Source: Chryseobacterium sp. Leaf180
GTDB lineage: Bacteria > Bacteroidota > Bacteroidia > Flavobacteriales > Weeksellaceae
Reading direction: 5' to 3'
Length of the DNA: 64,000 nucleotides
Assembly (NCBI RefSeq): GCF_001424585.1
Contig: NZ_LMPJ01000014.1
Coordinates: 2,050 to 66,049, forward strand
A model generated the notes under the pieces. It worked only from the letters and a program-made list of their open reading frames with translations. It did not search any database and was not told the origin of the DNA. Positions 43,706 through 51,693 of the stretch are shown here, one piece after another. How positions within the stretch are numbered: the first letter of the stretch is position 1; each line of letters starts with the position of its first letter. The translations under genes were made by a program, and so were the position numbers.

Positions 43706-44920
43706 ATGAAACATAAAATCTGGAAAACCATTTTCGCATTCTCTGCTGCCGGTATTGCAGCCATTGTTCTTTCCGGTTACAGTTATCTATTTAAAGCTTT
43801 GAAAATCAATCTTAAAAAAGGAGGACTCACGCCGTCTACCGACGATTCCAGGAAATTTCCTTTTCACATTATTAAAAATGAAAATCCGGAAACTTTTGAA
43901 AAACACAAACTTTACAATTCCGTAAGCTTTTCCGGAATTTTATCTGAAGAACTGATAAAAACGCGGGCATCATCCTTCCTTATCCTTGAAAAAGGAAAAA
44001 TTCTGCACGAACAATACCTGAAAAATCACAGTTCAGATTCTCTGCTCAATTCTTTTTCCATGGCGAAAGGAGTTCTGTCGATACTCGTTGGCTGCGCGAT
44101 TGATGACCAACTTGTCACTTCAGAAAACCAAAAAGTCTCCGATTTTTTTCCTGATTATGCTCAAAATAAATTCGGGAAACATTTAACGCTGAAACATTTA
44201 ATGACGATGCAGGGCGGTTTTAAATGGGAAGAAGAATACCGCCATCCTTTTGCCGAAAACTCCAAACAGTATTTTGTAGAAGATCTCGCGAAGCAGGTTT
44301 TTGAAACTGAAATGAAAGAAATGCCCGGCCACAAGTACGAATATCAGAGTGTTTCTGCGCAGTTACTCGGTTTAATCATTCAGAAAGCAACGGGGAAATC
44401 TCTCGCCGACTATCTTTCAGAGAAAATATGGAAACCTCTGCAGATGGAAAAAGAGGCGCGCTGGAGCACTGACGAAAAAGGAAATGAGAAAGCATTCTGC
44501 TGCATTCATGCGACTGCGAGAGACTTTGCGAAAATCGGACAACTTATTCTTCAGAAAGGACACTGGAACGGAAAGCAGATGATCAGTGAAGATTTTGTAG
44601 AGAAAATGCTGAGGCCAACCGAGGAAAATTCCGCGTTTGGATACTGCATCTGGGCAGACGATGAAAGCCTGAATAAATACCGGTTTTTCTACGGATTTCT
44701 CGGTCAGTTTATCATCATGATTCCGGAGCAGGAGATTGTTATTGTAAAAACCGGACTTTACAACCGATTGGAAGTTGATGAAAAGAAACGTCCGCTGCAG
44801 GTAAAAATTCTGGCAGAGGAAGTTTTAAGATCATTAGCAAATCATTCAGAAGAAACGCATCAGATTTCTTTATCAATGCAGGATTTGGCCGCGAAAAATA
44901 TCGTCTCGGCTTCATCGTAA
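43706..44920 (+). CDS. Class C beta-lactamase-like serine hydrolase
   Basis: 404 residues with an N-terminal membrane anchor (about 5-30, FAFSAAGIAAIVLSGYSYLF). The serine-hydrolase SxxK motif is SFSMAKGVL (Ser118, Lys121), and YEYQSVSAQ supplies the Tyr-x-Ser motif. The His-x-Gly/KTG strand may be near FYGFLGQFIIM. CubicO/EstB-type proteins of this class are peptidases or esterases rather than drug-resistance enzymes. Located in the periplasm, anchored to the inner membrane. Its 3' end overlaps a convergent small gene by about 60 bp. Confidence 0.83.
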   Translation: MKHKIWKTIFAFSAAGIAAIVLSGYSYLFKALKINLKKGGLTPSTDDSRKFPFHIIKNENPETFEKHKLYNSVSFSGILSEELIKTRASSFLILEKGKILHEQYLKNHSSDSLLNSFSMAKGVLSILVGCAIDDQLVTSENQKVSDFFPDYAQNKFGKHLTLKHLMTMQGGFKWEEEYRHPFAENSKQYFVEDLAKQVFETEMKEMPGHKYEYQSVSAQLLGLIIQKATGKSLADYLSEKIWKPLQMEKEARWSTDEKGNEKAFCCIHATARDFAKIGQLILQKGHWNGKQMISEDFVEKMLRPTEENSAFGYCIWADDESLNKYRFFYGFLGQFIIMIPEQEIVIVKTGLYNRLEVDEKKRPLQVKILAEEVLRSLANHSEETHQISLSMQDLAAKNIVSASS

Positions 44921-45123
44921 AACATATTAATGCAGATTTCAAAACCATTGGTCAGGAAAAATGTGACTTTTCCTTCTGTATTGTGCGCCAAAAACGCAAT
45001 ATGTTCAGCGTTGATGATCAATGGTTTTCCCAGAACTTTAGCGCCTTCCAGCGCGTTTGGCCGCTTCAGAGAAACCACAGCAGACGATTTTATGTAAATC
45101 AATCCTTCCGAAGTTGCTCTCAT
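44860..45123 (-). CDS. Small FlbD/LytTR-like beta-fold protein
   Basis: 87 residues from the ATG at 45123, which has GGAGAG eight bases upstream; an ATG at 45135 would add four residues. The centre (KPLIINAEHIAFLAHNTE, then VTFFLTNGFEICINMFYDE) reads like a small beta-barrel similar to FlbD or a half LytTR fold, but this is weak. It overlaps the serine hydrolase 3' end by 61 bp on the other strand. Its reality is supported by Crp/Fnr-like site F plus a -7 element at the standard distance. Function unknown. Confidence 0.58.
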   Translation of the reverse strand: MRATSEGLIYIKSSAVVSLKRPNALEGAKVLGKPLIINAEHIAFLAHNTEGKVTFFLTNGFEICINMFYDEAETIFFAAKSCIDKEI

Positions 45124-45153
45124 TTTACTCTCCATATTTTCACTTAAACCAGA

Positions 45154-45198
45154 TAAATGTACCGCGAACGCATTTTGCCTGCTATGATTTGAATCATA
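45154..45198 (-). promoter_or_regulatory. Crp/Fnr-like site F (perfect) and promoter
   Basis: The dyad TATGAT-TTGA-ATCATA at 45183-45198 has centre 45190.5. On the minus strand the -7-like TACATTTA begins at 45161, 29.5 bp from the centre. It drives the small gene at 45123. Confidence 0.65.
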
Positions 45199-45206
45199 CT
45201 AAAAAC

Positions 45207-45242
45207 GAAATCCCAAATGCAACGCAGTACATTCGGGATTTG
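45207..45242 (-). terminator. Terminator of the receptor gene at 45264
   Basis: On the minus strand AAATCCCGAATG and CATTTGGGATTT pair, followed by CGTTTTT. It sits only 9 bp from Crp/Fnr-like site F. Confidence 0.7.
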
Positions 45243-45263
45243 AATCGGTTTTTTAACAAAACT

Positions 45264-47444
45264 TTATTTTTCTCCGCCGCCGCTTTTCTCCACGTCGGTT
45301 TTGGTATTTTCTTTTACTTTCTGGTTTCCGAAACGTTTTACGAAAGACAGAGAAAAGCCGTACCAGTCCCACTTAGACATACTCTGTACAAAACCGGATT
45401 GCGTATACGTTGTCGCATTATAATTCGGCCGCTGGAAAATATTGCTGAGCTGAAGACTGAATTCCATCTGCGTTTTCGGGAAAATTTTGGTTGCTGAAAT
45501 CGTATGGAAAACGTTAGGGCGGTTCGTTGTTGAATTTCCGTTGTTTTGATTCGCCACTTCAACCCAGGCATTCAGATTAATGTTTTTTTCAAAAAGATTG
45601 GTGTACGAAAGATTGGCGTTTACACTTAAAAAATTAAGATAATTATTCGCTTTAAGGTTGTTTTTCTGGTTGAAATCGCTGTTGTCTATATAATTGTACG
45701 TCATCCCCAGATTGACTGTGAACTGATTGTTTAAAAAAGTCTGGTTGGTATTTGCCGAAACGAAATAGCGGTGACTTTTCCCTCTGAAGTTCGACTCCTG
45801 AGAAACGGTGATCTTTTGAGGCAAACCGTCTGATCCTGTTATGGTTTCGGGCAGATAATCCGTCCAGTAATCCTGGTCGCTGTAAAAATACCGCGCGGAG
45901 ATAAAATACTTTTTATAAAGCCCAAGTTTTAATGAAAACCGATCTGTCGGGTTTGGTTCCAGCAAAAGATTTCCGCGGTTGTAAATACCCTGGCTGCCCG
46001 GCACCATAAAGGGATTGAACTCTGCGTAATACGGTCGCCAAAGGCTTTTGTTGTACGTAGCGGTCAGATCATAATTTTTTGAAATGGAATATTTAACCAA
46101 AATATTCGGCAAAAATGTTCCGTACGCATCCTGGCGTGATCTTCCTGAAATATCCTGGCGAACGGTAAAATCAATGTATTCATACCGTAAACCCAGTCTC
46201 ACATCCACTTTATCTAAAAACTTTTTACTGTAATTCGCGTACAGCGCACTGATCTGATCTTCGTAATGAAAAACATCATACGGACTCAAACCGGTAAGTT
46301 TATTTCCGTATAACTGATTGGCAACTGCATTGTTGTTGATGTCGATTTTCCCACCCGCTTCAAAGGTGTCACCTGCTTTTCCGACCGGCTGCGTGTAATC
46401 AATTTTCAGAAAATAATTCCTGTTGTTTCCGTCGTTGGCAACACCGATTTGATCCAAAGGGGTGGTTCCGTTTTTGAGCACATTCTGTCTGATAAAAAGA
46501 TCGTCATTTTTCTGCCCAAAATAATTGGAACCGATATTCACATCTAAAATCCGGTTTTTTTCTTTGTCGTAATATTTATAAAAAACATTTGCCCCCAGAT
46601 TTCTGCTCGACCCGTTAGCATTCTGATCCTGTGTAAAAGCATTATCAAAAACAGAATTTACAGTTGTCGATCCTACAGCTTCAGATTCTGTACTGCTTTT
46701 GCTCTGAAAATATTCCAGCACAATTCCTACGGTATTTTTTGAGTTCAGTTCATATTCTGATGTTGATGAAACTGAAGGATTTCTCCACCGCGATGTTGAC
46801 CGGGAATTTATTTCGCGAACCGACTGATCTTCGTAAAAATTATAAATATTTGAATTTCTGTTGACACTGTAATTATCTCCGTAACTCGCTCCGAAAGTCT
46901 GGGTAAAATTTTTCTTATGATAATTGAGATTGATGTTGGAATACTGAGAATTTTTCGTGTTCTGGCGGTTGTTTAACGTCAAACTTCCTTTCATTCCTTC
47001 GTCTTCGCGCTTCTTCAACACGATATTTACGACCGCTCCGGACGCTTCGTATCTTGCCGAAGGGCTGGTAATCACCTCCACTTTCAAAAGATTATCCGCC
47101 GGAATGGTTTTCAAATATTCTTTCAGCTCTTTACCTGTGAACACTGATTTCCGGTCGTTGATATACACCGTTACCGATTCGCCTTCAGCACGTACCGCGT
47201 CGTTGTTATCAATACTCAAAAGCGGTGTCATTCGCAGGATATCCCAGGTTGTATTACCGGCCACGATGGCGCTGTTGGCCACATTAAAAACGGTACGGTC
47301 AGCTTTAGATTCTACGGTGGCCTTTTTATAAGTCATTTTCACCGCTTCGATGGCCTGTTCCTTCGCGGGTACCGTGTCTTTTACGGTTTGGGCAGAGATG
47401 CAGATGCCCGTCAAAAGTGCGATGGGAATAAGAAGAGTTTTCAT
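45264..47444 (-). CDS. Outer-membrane TonB-dependent receptor-like protein
   Basis: 726 residues. Signal peptide (ending ICISAQ), a plug domain (RMTPLLSIDNNDAVRAEG, VEVITSPSARYEASGAVVNI) and a large barrel of the OMP_b-brl_3 type with many alternating aromatic strands. It lacks the carboxypeptidase-like N-terminal domain that most family members carry, and the TonB box is not obvious. The end does not show a clean terminal aromatic: after FVKRFGNQ the tail is KVKENTKTDVEKSGGGEK, charged and glycine-rich. Substrate unknown; no SusD-like partner, so probably not a polysaccharide locus. Confidence 0.82.
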   Translation of the reverse strand: MKTLLIPIALLTGICISAQTVKDTVPAKEQAIEAVKMTYKKATVESKADRTVFNVANSAIVAGNTTWDILRMTPLLSIDNNDAVRAEGESVTVYINDRKSVFTGKELKEYLKTIPADNLLKVEVITSPSARYEASGAVVNIVLKKREDEGMKGSLTLNNRQNTKNSQYSNINLNYHKKNFTQTFGASYGDNYSVNRNSNIYNFYEDQSVREINSRSTSRWRNPSVSSTSEYELNSKNTVGIVLEYFQSKSSTESEAVGSTTVNSVFDNAFTQDQNANGSSRNLGANVFYKYYDKEKNRILDVNIGSNYFGQKNDDLFIRQNVLKNGTTPLDQIGVANDGNNRNYFLKIDYTQPVGKAGDTFEAGGKIDINNNAVANQLYGNKLTGLSPYDVFHYEDQISALYANYSKKFLDKVDVRLGLRYEYIDFTVRQDISGRSRQDAYGTFLPNILVKYSISKNYDLTATYNKSLWRPYYAEFNPFMVPGSQGIYNRGNLLLEPNPTDRFSLKLGLYKKYFISARYFYSDQDYWTDYLPETITGSDGLPQKITVSQESNFRGKSHRYFVSANTNQTFLNNQFTVNLGMTYNYIDNSDFNQKNNLKANNYLNFLSVNANLSYTNLFEKNINLNAWVEVANQNNGNSTTNRPNVFHTISATKIFPKTQMEFSLQLSNIFQRPNYNATTYTQSGFVQSMSKWDWYGFSLSFVKRFGNQKVKENTKTDVEKSGGGEK

Positions 47445-47660
47445 GGATCGTTTAGTTTCAGTTACCGATAAGACAACGCAACAGCCGGTTCTGTTACACT
47501 GTTCTGATATTAAATTTCATTAAAACTCAACTAAAAGTGATAACTGTCTTGTTATCAGAGACAAAATTTCTGACAATTTTAAAATTTAAATTTCATTAAA
47601 AAACAGTCACTGATTTAAAAAATATTTAAATAAAACACCCATATTACACGGTAATCAAAG

Positions 47661-47669
47661 TATCTTTAC
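47661..47669 (+). promoter_or_regulatory. -7 element of the second metzincin gene
   Basis: TATCTTTAC, 7 of 8 to TAnnTTTG, 39 bp before the ATG at 47708. Confidence 0.45.
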
Positions 47670-47707
47670 CGTACCTACTTATCATTCCTAACATAAATTT
47701 ACAAAAG

Positions 47708-49891
47708 ATGAAAAGAAAGCTATTTTCTGCATTGGCCTTATCGCTGGCACTGTCTGGCTATGCCCAACAAAATCTATGGTCTTCAGCCCCAAAAAACATC
47801 CGTGAAAATCTGAAACCACGCTGGACAAAACCCAATGAGTTTGCCCTTTACAGTCTTGATGTTTCAAAACTGAAAAATGAGCTGAAAAATGCGCCGATGA
47901 GACTTTCCGGCAATGAAAGTCTGACGGTAAAATTCCCTGCTGCTGACGGTTCTTTTAAAGAATATATTGTGCAGGAAGCGCCCATCATGGAGGAAGGGCT
48001 GCAAAATCAGTTTCCGGATATCCGCTCGTATGTTGGCTGGCAAAAGAGCCATCCTGAAAACAGCATCCGATTCAGCATCACGCCTGAAACCGGTATCAAT
48101 ATTATGTATTTTGATGGCTGGGAAATCAGTTATCTCGATCCTTACACGCAGGATCATTCGACTTATATTTTTTACAAGAGAAAAGATTTACCAAAGAACG
48201 ACCGTTTATTTGAATGCCATGTTGAAGACGCGATTGACGCTGCGTCGAAAAATGAATCGGGGAAAGCAGCTCTGGTTACTGACGGTTTTTTAAGAAAGTA
48301 CCGTCTTGCTTTGGCAGCAACCGGTGAATACACGACTTTTCACGGAGGCGTAAACGGTGCGATGAATGCGATGAATGTTACGATGACCCGTGTGAACGGT
48401 GTTTATGAAAAAACAATCTCTTCGACTATGATGCTGATCGCGAATAACAGTCAGCTGATCTATACCAATGCAGCGACCGACCCTTATACCAATGACGATG
48501 GAGGTGCTATGCTTACAGAAAACATCAACACGATAAATTCTGTAATAGGTTCTGCAAATTACGACATCGGTCACGTTTTCAGTACAGGCGGTGGCGGTGT
48601 CGCCTATTTAGGTTCGATCTGCACCACAAGTAAGGCGGGCGGTGTTACAGGTTCCGGAGCTCCCATCGGTGATCCTTTTGATATCGATTACGTCGCACAT
48701 GAAATCGGACATCAGTTTGGAGGAAACCATACATTCAGAGCCAATACCGGTTCGTGTCAGGGAAATGCAAACAGCGCGACGGCTTTCGAGCCGGGAAGCG
48801 GCTCAACCATTATGGCTTACGCGGGAATCTGCGGCTCGAGCAATAATGTTCAGAGTAACAGCGATGCTTATTTTCATGCAGTTAATGTGGCTGAAATGTA
48901 CACTGTAATTACCAGACCCACAGACTGCTCCGTAAAAACAGCAAATAATAATCTGGTACCCACTGCAAATGCAGGAGCCGATTATATTATACCAAAAGGA
49001 ACTGCTTTTGTGCTGACAGGAGTCGGTACCGATCCCAATAACGACCCGCTTACCTATCTTTGGGAACAGTACAACAGCCAAAGCAATACGCAGCCGCCTG
49101 TAAGCACAGCGACGGTTGGCCCGGTGTACCGATCCAGAACGCCTACCAGTTCACCCATGAGATATTTCCCAAGACTTGCTTCTGTCGTGGCAAATAATCT
49201 GACTACACAGTGGGAAATCACACCTTCGGTGGCCCGTACGCTTAATTTTTCTCTGGTTGTCAATGACAATAAAGCAACGGGAAATCAGGCTGCAAATGAT
49301 GCAATGGTGGTTACTGTAACCAATGACGGACCTTTTGCCGTAACGGCACCCAACGGAACCGTACCTTACAGCGCTGCAAATCCTGTAACGGTTACCTGGA
49401 ATGTTGCCGGAACCAACACCGGAACGATTAACACACAGAATGTCACGATTTTATTATCGAAAGATGCAGGTTTAACATTTACCACCGTCTTAGCGGCGAG
49501 TGTACCCAATAACGGTTCTGCTGTTGTTAATTTACCCAATGAAAATATTGCCACCGCAAGAATTATGGTGAAATCGGTTGGTAATATCTACTATGCGCTT
49601 AATCCGAATTTCTTCAGTGTCACCAGCTTCCTGGCGACCGCTGAATCTGCGCAAACTGCTTTTTCTATTTACCCGAATCCAGCGAAAGAGGTGGTGAATA
49701 TTAAGATGAGAAAGCCGTCAGATTCCGGAAGTTATATGATGTACGATATGTCGGGAAAACTGGTAACATCAGGAATTATAAAAGGCGATACAAAAATTTC
49801 CACAGAAGGATTTACCACCGGAAATTATGTTTTGACTGTTACAATTGAAAACGGCGAAACGCATACTCTGAAACTGATCATTCAGAAGTAA
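47708..49891 (+). CDS. T9SS-secreted reprolysin-like metzincin (paralogue)
   Basis: 727 residues. Signal peptide 1-19 (ALSGYAQ), propeptide to about 190, metzincin domain with HEIGHQFGGNH (His331, Glu332, His335, His341) and Met-turn STIMAYAG. Two beta-sandwich domains follow (TANAGADYIIPKGTAFVLTG from about 430), then a T9SS type A domain (FSIYPNPAKEVVNI, ending HTLKLIIQK). It aligns along most of its length with the 972-residue enzyme at 19095 but lacks the FN3 and GEVED modules. Same predicted place and reaction: a surface or secreted endopeptidase. Confidence 0.9.
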   Translation: MKRKLFSALALSLALSGYAQQNLWSSAPKNIRENLKPRWTKPNEFALYSLDVSKLKNELKNAPMRLSGNESLTVKFPAADGSFKEYIVQEAPIMEEGLQNQFPDIRSYVGWQKSHPENSIRFSITPETGINIMYFDGWEISYLDPYTQDHSTYIFYKRKDLPKNDRLFECHVEDAIDAASKNESGKAALVTDGFLRKYRLALAATGEYTTFHGGVNGAMNAMNVTMTRVNGVYEKTISSTMMLIANNSQLIYTNAATDPYTNDDGGAMLTENINTINSVIGSANYDIGHVFSTGGGGVAYLGSICTTSKAGGVTGSGAPIGDPFDIDYVAHEIGHQFGGNHTFRANTGSCQGNANSATAFEPGSGSTIMAYAGICGSSNNVQSNSDAYFHAVNVAEMYTVITRPTDCSVKTANNNLVPTANAGADYIIPKGTAFVLTGVGTDPNNDPLTYLWEQYNSQSNTQPPVSTATVGPVYRSRTPTSSPMRYFPRLASVVANNLTTQWEITPSVARTLNFSLVVNDNKATGNQAANDAMVVTVTNDGPFAVTAPNGTVPYSAANPVTVTWNVAGTNTGTINTQNVTILLSKDAGLTFTTVLAASVPNNGSAVVNLPNENIATARIMVKSVGNIYYALNPNFFSVTSFLATAESAQTAFSIYPNPAKEVVNIKMRKPSDSGSYMMYDMSGKLVTSGIIKGDTKISTEGFTTGNYVLTVTIENGETHTLKLIIQK

Positions 49892-49911
49892 TATTTTATA
49901 GATATTCAAAT

Positions 49912-49944
49912 AAAAACCTGCTCGATTCAGTGCAGGTTTTTTTG
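49912..49944 (+). terminator. Terminator after the second metzincin gene
   Basis: AAAAACCTGC and GCAGGTTTTTTT around TCGATTCAGT. Confidence 0.85.
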
Positions 49945-50173
49945 TGCACTTACTTCAGCGGCTATGCTAAACATCTATATATTTAAAAAAAATAATAGCC
50001 GTTAATCGATATTCGTATCTATGATTCAGGTTTTTTAAAGTATATCAAAATATTGCAGAAATCATAAAGAAATCAAGATTATACTATCAGTTCTATACTG
50101 AATAACTTTCCTTCGAAAACAGACCGTTTGAGGACTTTTCACATACCACATTGATACACTATAGTGGGAGTAT

Positions 50174-50217
50174 CTATGCTTTATCTATACACTATCTATA
50201 CACCATCTCTACTTAAC
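50174..50217. repeat. 11-bp tandem minisatellite (locus 2)
   Basis: Units CTATGCTTTAT, CTATACACTAT, CTATACACCAT, CTCTACTTAAC. The reverse complement (ATAAAGCATAG, ATAGTGTATAG) is the same family as the repeats at 17881-17935, so the two loci are inverted copies 32 kb apart. Confidence 0.8.
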
Positions 50218-50607
50218 ACCTCTCTGAGCACTGTCAGAAAGCGATTTCGGCAATAAACTGATTCGATATTCATCTTAAATCGGTCCTTTTGCAGATTAAT
50301 GCTTGGTATCTTAACGGTATTAAATAAATATTCATAAAGCATCTATTCTGTGAATTTTTCAATTAAATTTTAGTCAGATCAGATCTGAAGTATGCGTTCA
50401 TTATTATCATTTACAATATGATCGTTATACATTCAAACTTTTCTGTTGAATACATTTCTTTTATTTCCAACATCCAGTTATTGATCAGCCCTCCAAATTG
50501 TACCTCAATTTCACAAAAAATGTCGCGCTGGTATTATAGTTGCGATTATATCTGTTCAATTTGCTAAAGACCGACACCAAATTTTTACACCATAAAAAAT
50601 TATTATT

Positions 50608-51531
50608 ATGAACGAACAGTTTAATTCACAGGAAGGAAAAAGGCCGCAGGCAAAACCTACAGATCCGCGATCGAAATATCCGAAACCGCCATTTGAAAAA
50701 CAGTACCAGCCGTTTCCGGGTCTGGCATCGAAAATGAATCCGGTACCGGATCACGGCGAGGAAAGTTATGTAGGTTCCGGCAGGCTGATGGGAAGAAAAG
50801 CGCTGATTACGGGAGGTGATTCCGGGATTGGACGTGCGGCGGCGATTGCGTATGCGAGAGAAGGCGCTGATGTGGCCATTAATTATCTGCCGGATGAAGA
50901 ACCGGATGCTAAAGAAGTGATCGAACTGATCGAAAAGGCAGGAAGAAAAGCGGTAGGTATCCCTGGCGATCTGCGTGAAGAATCGTTCTGCAAAGAACTT
51001 GTTGAAAAAGCCGTTGCCGAACTGGGTGGACTTGATATTCTGATCAATAACGCCGGTCACCAGAAAACCCACGAATCGATTCTCGATATCAGTACCGAAG
51101 AATTTGACCGCGTAATGAAAACCAATATTTACGCGCCTTTCTGGCTGATCAAAGCAGCGCTTCCCCATCTGGAGCCAGGCGCTTCAATTATCGGACTTTC
51201 TTCAGAGCAGGCGTATGATCCTTCAGAAGATTTATACGATTATGCAATGACAAAAGCAGCAACCACCAGCTATGTTAAGTCTCTGGCAAAACAGCTTGGC
51301 CCTAAGGGAATCCGCGTAAACGGTGTGGCACCGGGACCTGTCTGGACTGCCTTGGAAGTCAGTGGTGGACAGACGATGGAGAAACTCGAAAAATTCGGGG
51401 AGAAAACCGTATTCGGAAGACCCGGACAACCGGCAGAACTCGCCTCCATTTTCGTGCAGCTTGCCGCAGAAGACGCCAGCTTCGCGACCGGACAGATCTA
51501 CGCCTCCTCCGGCGGAAACGGACAGCCTTAA
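50608..51531 (+). CDS. Stress-type SDR oxidoreductase (YhdG/GSP39-like)
   Basis: 307 residues. It has an N-terminal extension of about 55 residues rich in Pro and Lys (KPTDPRSKYPKPPF), then a classical SDR domain: GGDSGIGRAAA cofactor motif near 69, NNAG at about 147, Ser in IIGLSSEQAYD and Tyr-x3-Lys in YDYAMTKAATTS. Length and extension match the Gram-positive general stress protein 39 / E. coli YghA group. Likely cytoplasmic NAD(P)-dependent alcohol or sugar dehydrogenase. Own terminator follows. Confidence 0.88.
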   Translation: MNEQFNSQEGKRPQAKPTDPRSKYPKPPFEKQYQPFPGLASKMNPVPDHGEESYVGSGRLMGRKALITGGDSGIGRAAAIAYAREGADVAINYLPDEEPDAKEVIELIEKAGRKAVGIPGDLREESFCKELVEKAVAELGGLDILINNAGHQKTHESILDISTEEFDRVMKTNIYAPFWLIKAALPHLEPGASIIGLSSEQAYDPSEDLYDYAMTKAATTSYVKSLAKQLGPKGIRVNGVAPGPVWTALEVSGGQTMEKLEKFGEKTVFGRPGQPAELASIFVQLAAEDASFATGQIYASSGGNGQP

Positions 51532-51535
51532 AATA

Positions 51536-51567
51536 AAAATCCTCCGAAATTTTCGGAGGATTTTTTG
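51536..51567 (+). terminator. Terminator after the SDR gene
   Basis: AAAAATCCTCCGAAA and TTTTCGGAGGATTTTTT form a near-perfect stem. Confidence 0.9.
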
Positions 51568-51693
51568 TTATGTGGACCTATTCTACAATATTTTTATTTT
51601 GCAAAGAACTTCAAATGCCTTCATTTCAATCAATAACTGATCATACCTATCTTTTATTCTTTGATCAATATCAGCTAACGCTGTCTTTTACCA

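Larger units (their letters stand above)
49892..50607. other. 716-bp intergenic region with minisatellite
   Basis: Contains the terminator at 49912, the palindrome CACTATAGTG inside a GATAC/GTATC dyad (50153-50174), and the 11-bp repeats at 50174-50217. The remaining 390 bp before the SDR gene are AT-rich without a recognisable signal. Confidence 0.5.
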
